From assembly GCF_017313225.1 (NCBI RefSeq), contig NZ_JAFLNE010000003.1, positions 276,592-340,591 on the forward strand: 64,000 nucleotides of DNA, written 5' to 3'. Position numbers and translations under genes: made by a program. Of this stretch, positions 63,601 to 64,000 are shown one piece after another (positions within the stretch are counted from its first letter, which is position 1; each line of letters begins with the position of its first letter). The notes beneath the pieces are model-generated. The model was not told the origin of the DNA. It saw only the letters and a program-made list of their open reading frames with translations, and made no database searches. The DNA is from Allomuricauda sp. CAU 1633 (lineage in GTDB: Bacteria; Bacteroidota; Bacteroidia; Flavobacteriales; Flavobacteriaceae).

Positions 63601-64000
63601 GACACTTCCTGAAAGTGCATTGTAATCATCGCCAGGAGTCGCATCTCCTGTAACCGTATATCCAACAGTAATTGGAGACCCTGTACCATTTGTTGCGCCA
63701 AGGTTTACAGTAAACTGACCTGTGTTAACCGGACTCTCAGCTGCTGCGGAATCATTGGCTGTTATGGTGGCTACAGCAGTATCCTCGCTTTCTATGGTGA
63801 CCGTGTCACTGGCCGGTGCGCCCACAGTGTAGCCCGTGCCGGCTGCAAGGGTAACCGTGACCGTCTCGTCCGCCTCGACATCTCCATCGTCTATCGGGGT
63901 GATCGTTATCGTAGCCTGGTCAGACCCATCGGGGATGGCAACGCTCGTGCCGATGCCCGTGTAATCGCTCCCGGAGGTCGCATCGCCGCCAACCGTGAAG
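60625..64000 (-). CDS. giant T9SS type B surface protein (N-terminus beyond window)
   Basis: The frame stays open to the window edge; 1124 residues are visible, and the N-terminus lies outside. In order from the edge: a partial and a full Calx-beta repeat, two Ig-like repeats opening GYTVIINQDPIN and GYSVSIDQNPIN, two CHU-type Ig modules, thrombospondin type 3 calcium repeats (DTDGDGLTDAEE, DTDGDGLTDGEE), a DUF11 domain (DLAITKDVNESEPLLGEQI), and the type B sorting domain (CNIFSPNGDGKNDRLILVG ... GWIQIVRNN). Probably a SprB-like adhesin exported by T9SS and displayed with the adjacent PorP/SprF protein. Confidence 0.93.
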   Translation of the reverse strand, partial: FTVGGDATSGSDYTGIGTSVAIPDGSDQATITITPIDDGDVEADETVTVTLAAGTGYTVGAPASDTVTIESEDTAVATITANDSAAAESPVNTGQFTVNLGATNGTGSPITVGYTVTGDATPGDDYNALSGSVNIPNGQQAATILVTPIDDGLTELDETVIVTLDAGAGYIVGTPDNATVTIASDDDVQPSGYTVIINQDPINAANQSAVSFSFSGAPTFLTSFDYTFSSDGDGGATTVTGTGFVLTANRTVTNIDVSSLPDGIITLAVTVSNVLGTEGPETTDTATKLTTLPSGYSVSIDQNPINETNENTVSFTFAGAEVDADYDYTFTSTGGGTPVLGSGTITTATDQITGIDLSGLSNGTVTLSVTLSNANGDGPDVTDTAVKETCFAGTTAPVANSTPTTFCDVVNQDLNLYTSSVEPAGTMLRWSTNSDTSVTGDFLGGNTATAPGTYYGFFYDATNNCASPTLEITLTLNTTPEPGTATNVSRCSNSGDGVSILLLDNTLIGADLGTWALTSSQVGSSIVINGDNSVDFDGQPEGAYVFTYTTTGATAPCTNQSVDLTVTVQDCSLPCDAGDTAPALDSSQPTVFCDEVSANLDLYVTNTAPAGSVLTWSTDPDPLQTDQHRSGMVNNPASYFGFFYDAVNGCASPVLTVTLELFPTPTITNTEGDERCGEGTLTLSATASNGVLNWYAAPTGGTALATGNTFITPSIATTTSYYVQASASGCASERVEVVATINDTPSAGTPTDTVACNMVGNGGPNTVDLDNTLTGADAGTWAIVTDPSGGTLTIGTDNVVDFDGLPVGDYVFEYTTTGAVAPCTTDTAQVTITVSACNVDTDGDGLTDAEENTLGTNINNPDTDGDGLTDGEEVLVVDDPSTTAVPENATDPLDACDPFLTPDCNPMDIDLAITKDVNESEPLLGEQITFTITLENVDMTRVLDIVVTDILDDAFGYVSHQASMGTYDPVTGEWSIDEFTTDDQTATLDITVNANTAGSVQNTATITSSFPTDGVASNNTATVSVQVNRSACEDVGTICNIFSPNGDGKNDRLILVGHEQFSNNSFEVFDRYGNSVFQMDGYNSSWDGTGKNGDLPKGTYFYILDLNGDGSEVVKGWIQIVRNN

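Noticed and set aside
60625..64000. CRISPR array or DNA-level tandem repeat in the surface-protein gene
   Set aside because: The repetition is at the protein-domain level (Calx-beta and Ig-like); there are no short identical repeats with unique spacers.

Overview
The window reads as a chromosomal segment of a marine-type member of the Flavobacteriaceae (Bacteroidota). Evidence: type IX secretion parts (a PorG-like protein, PorP/SprF, and a gliding-motility-type C-terminal sorting domain), the order porG-uppS-bamA-ompH-ompH, a folK/deoxynucleoside kinase fusion, a LytS/LytTR pair next to an outer membrane receptor, promoters of the TAnnTTTG type, few Shine-Dalgarno sequences, and moderate G+C. 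No phage, insertion sequence, CRISPR array or rRNA operon was seen. Coding density is very high and no gap exceeds about 220 bases.

Layout. 1-5.5 kb is the accessory part: the tail of an alpha/beta hydrolase, an AT-rich secreted orphan, two decayed gene copies (a small minus-strand gene and a Dabb protein), then small stress or unknown-function proteins (CPBP, DinB, DUF2200, DUF5694). 5.6-7.7 kb holds ergothioneine genes egtB-egtD. 7.8-11 kb holds small metabolic genes, folA and murI. 11-18.3 kb is a minus-strand envelope-biogenesis operon: CBS protein, nadK, porG, uppS, bamA and two ompH genes. 18.4-25.5 kb runs forward: pdxJ, hydrolase, GDSL lipoprotein, holin-like protein, then the proteostasis genes tig-clpP-clpX. 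25.5-37.3 kb is mixed: GH3-like enzyme, DUF2797, YfcC transporter, AsmA-like protein, queuosine precursor transporter, sppA and the folK-dNK fusion. 37.4-45.2 kb has a SpoU methyltransferase, mutS, a TonB-dependent-receptor-like barrel and a divergent LytS/LytTR two-component pair. 45.3-45.5 kb has tRNA-Gly and tRNA-Leu.

Two gene sets deserve most attention. At 45.6-48.8 kb an overlapping three-gene operon joins an uncharacterised fold-type II PLP enzyme to DgcN- and DgcA-like proteins, known elsewhere as a D-glutamate salvage route; murI, which makes D-glutamate, lies in the same window. At 49.9-55.2 kb a TetR regulator, an MMPL/RND exporter, a LolA-like periplasmic protein and an outer-membrane barrel form a candidate trans-envelope export system. 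Three TGAC-NN-GTCA operator-like sites lie upstream of tetR and the exporter, and a long-stem element with a poly-T tail sits before the barrel gene.

The last part is a Nramp-family transporter whose metal-binding motifs are replaced, then a tightly packed minus-strand operon: a very large T9SS type B surface protein cut by the window edge, PorP/SprF and an OmpA/PD40 protein. The Calx-beta repeat at the window edge is distinctly GC-rich. Functions are assigned from sequence motifs and family knowledge only; no database search was run.
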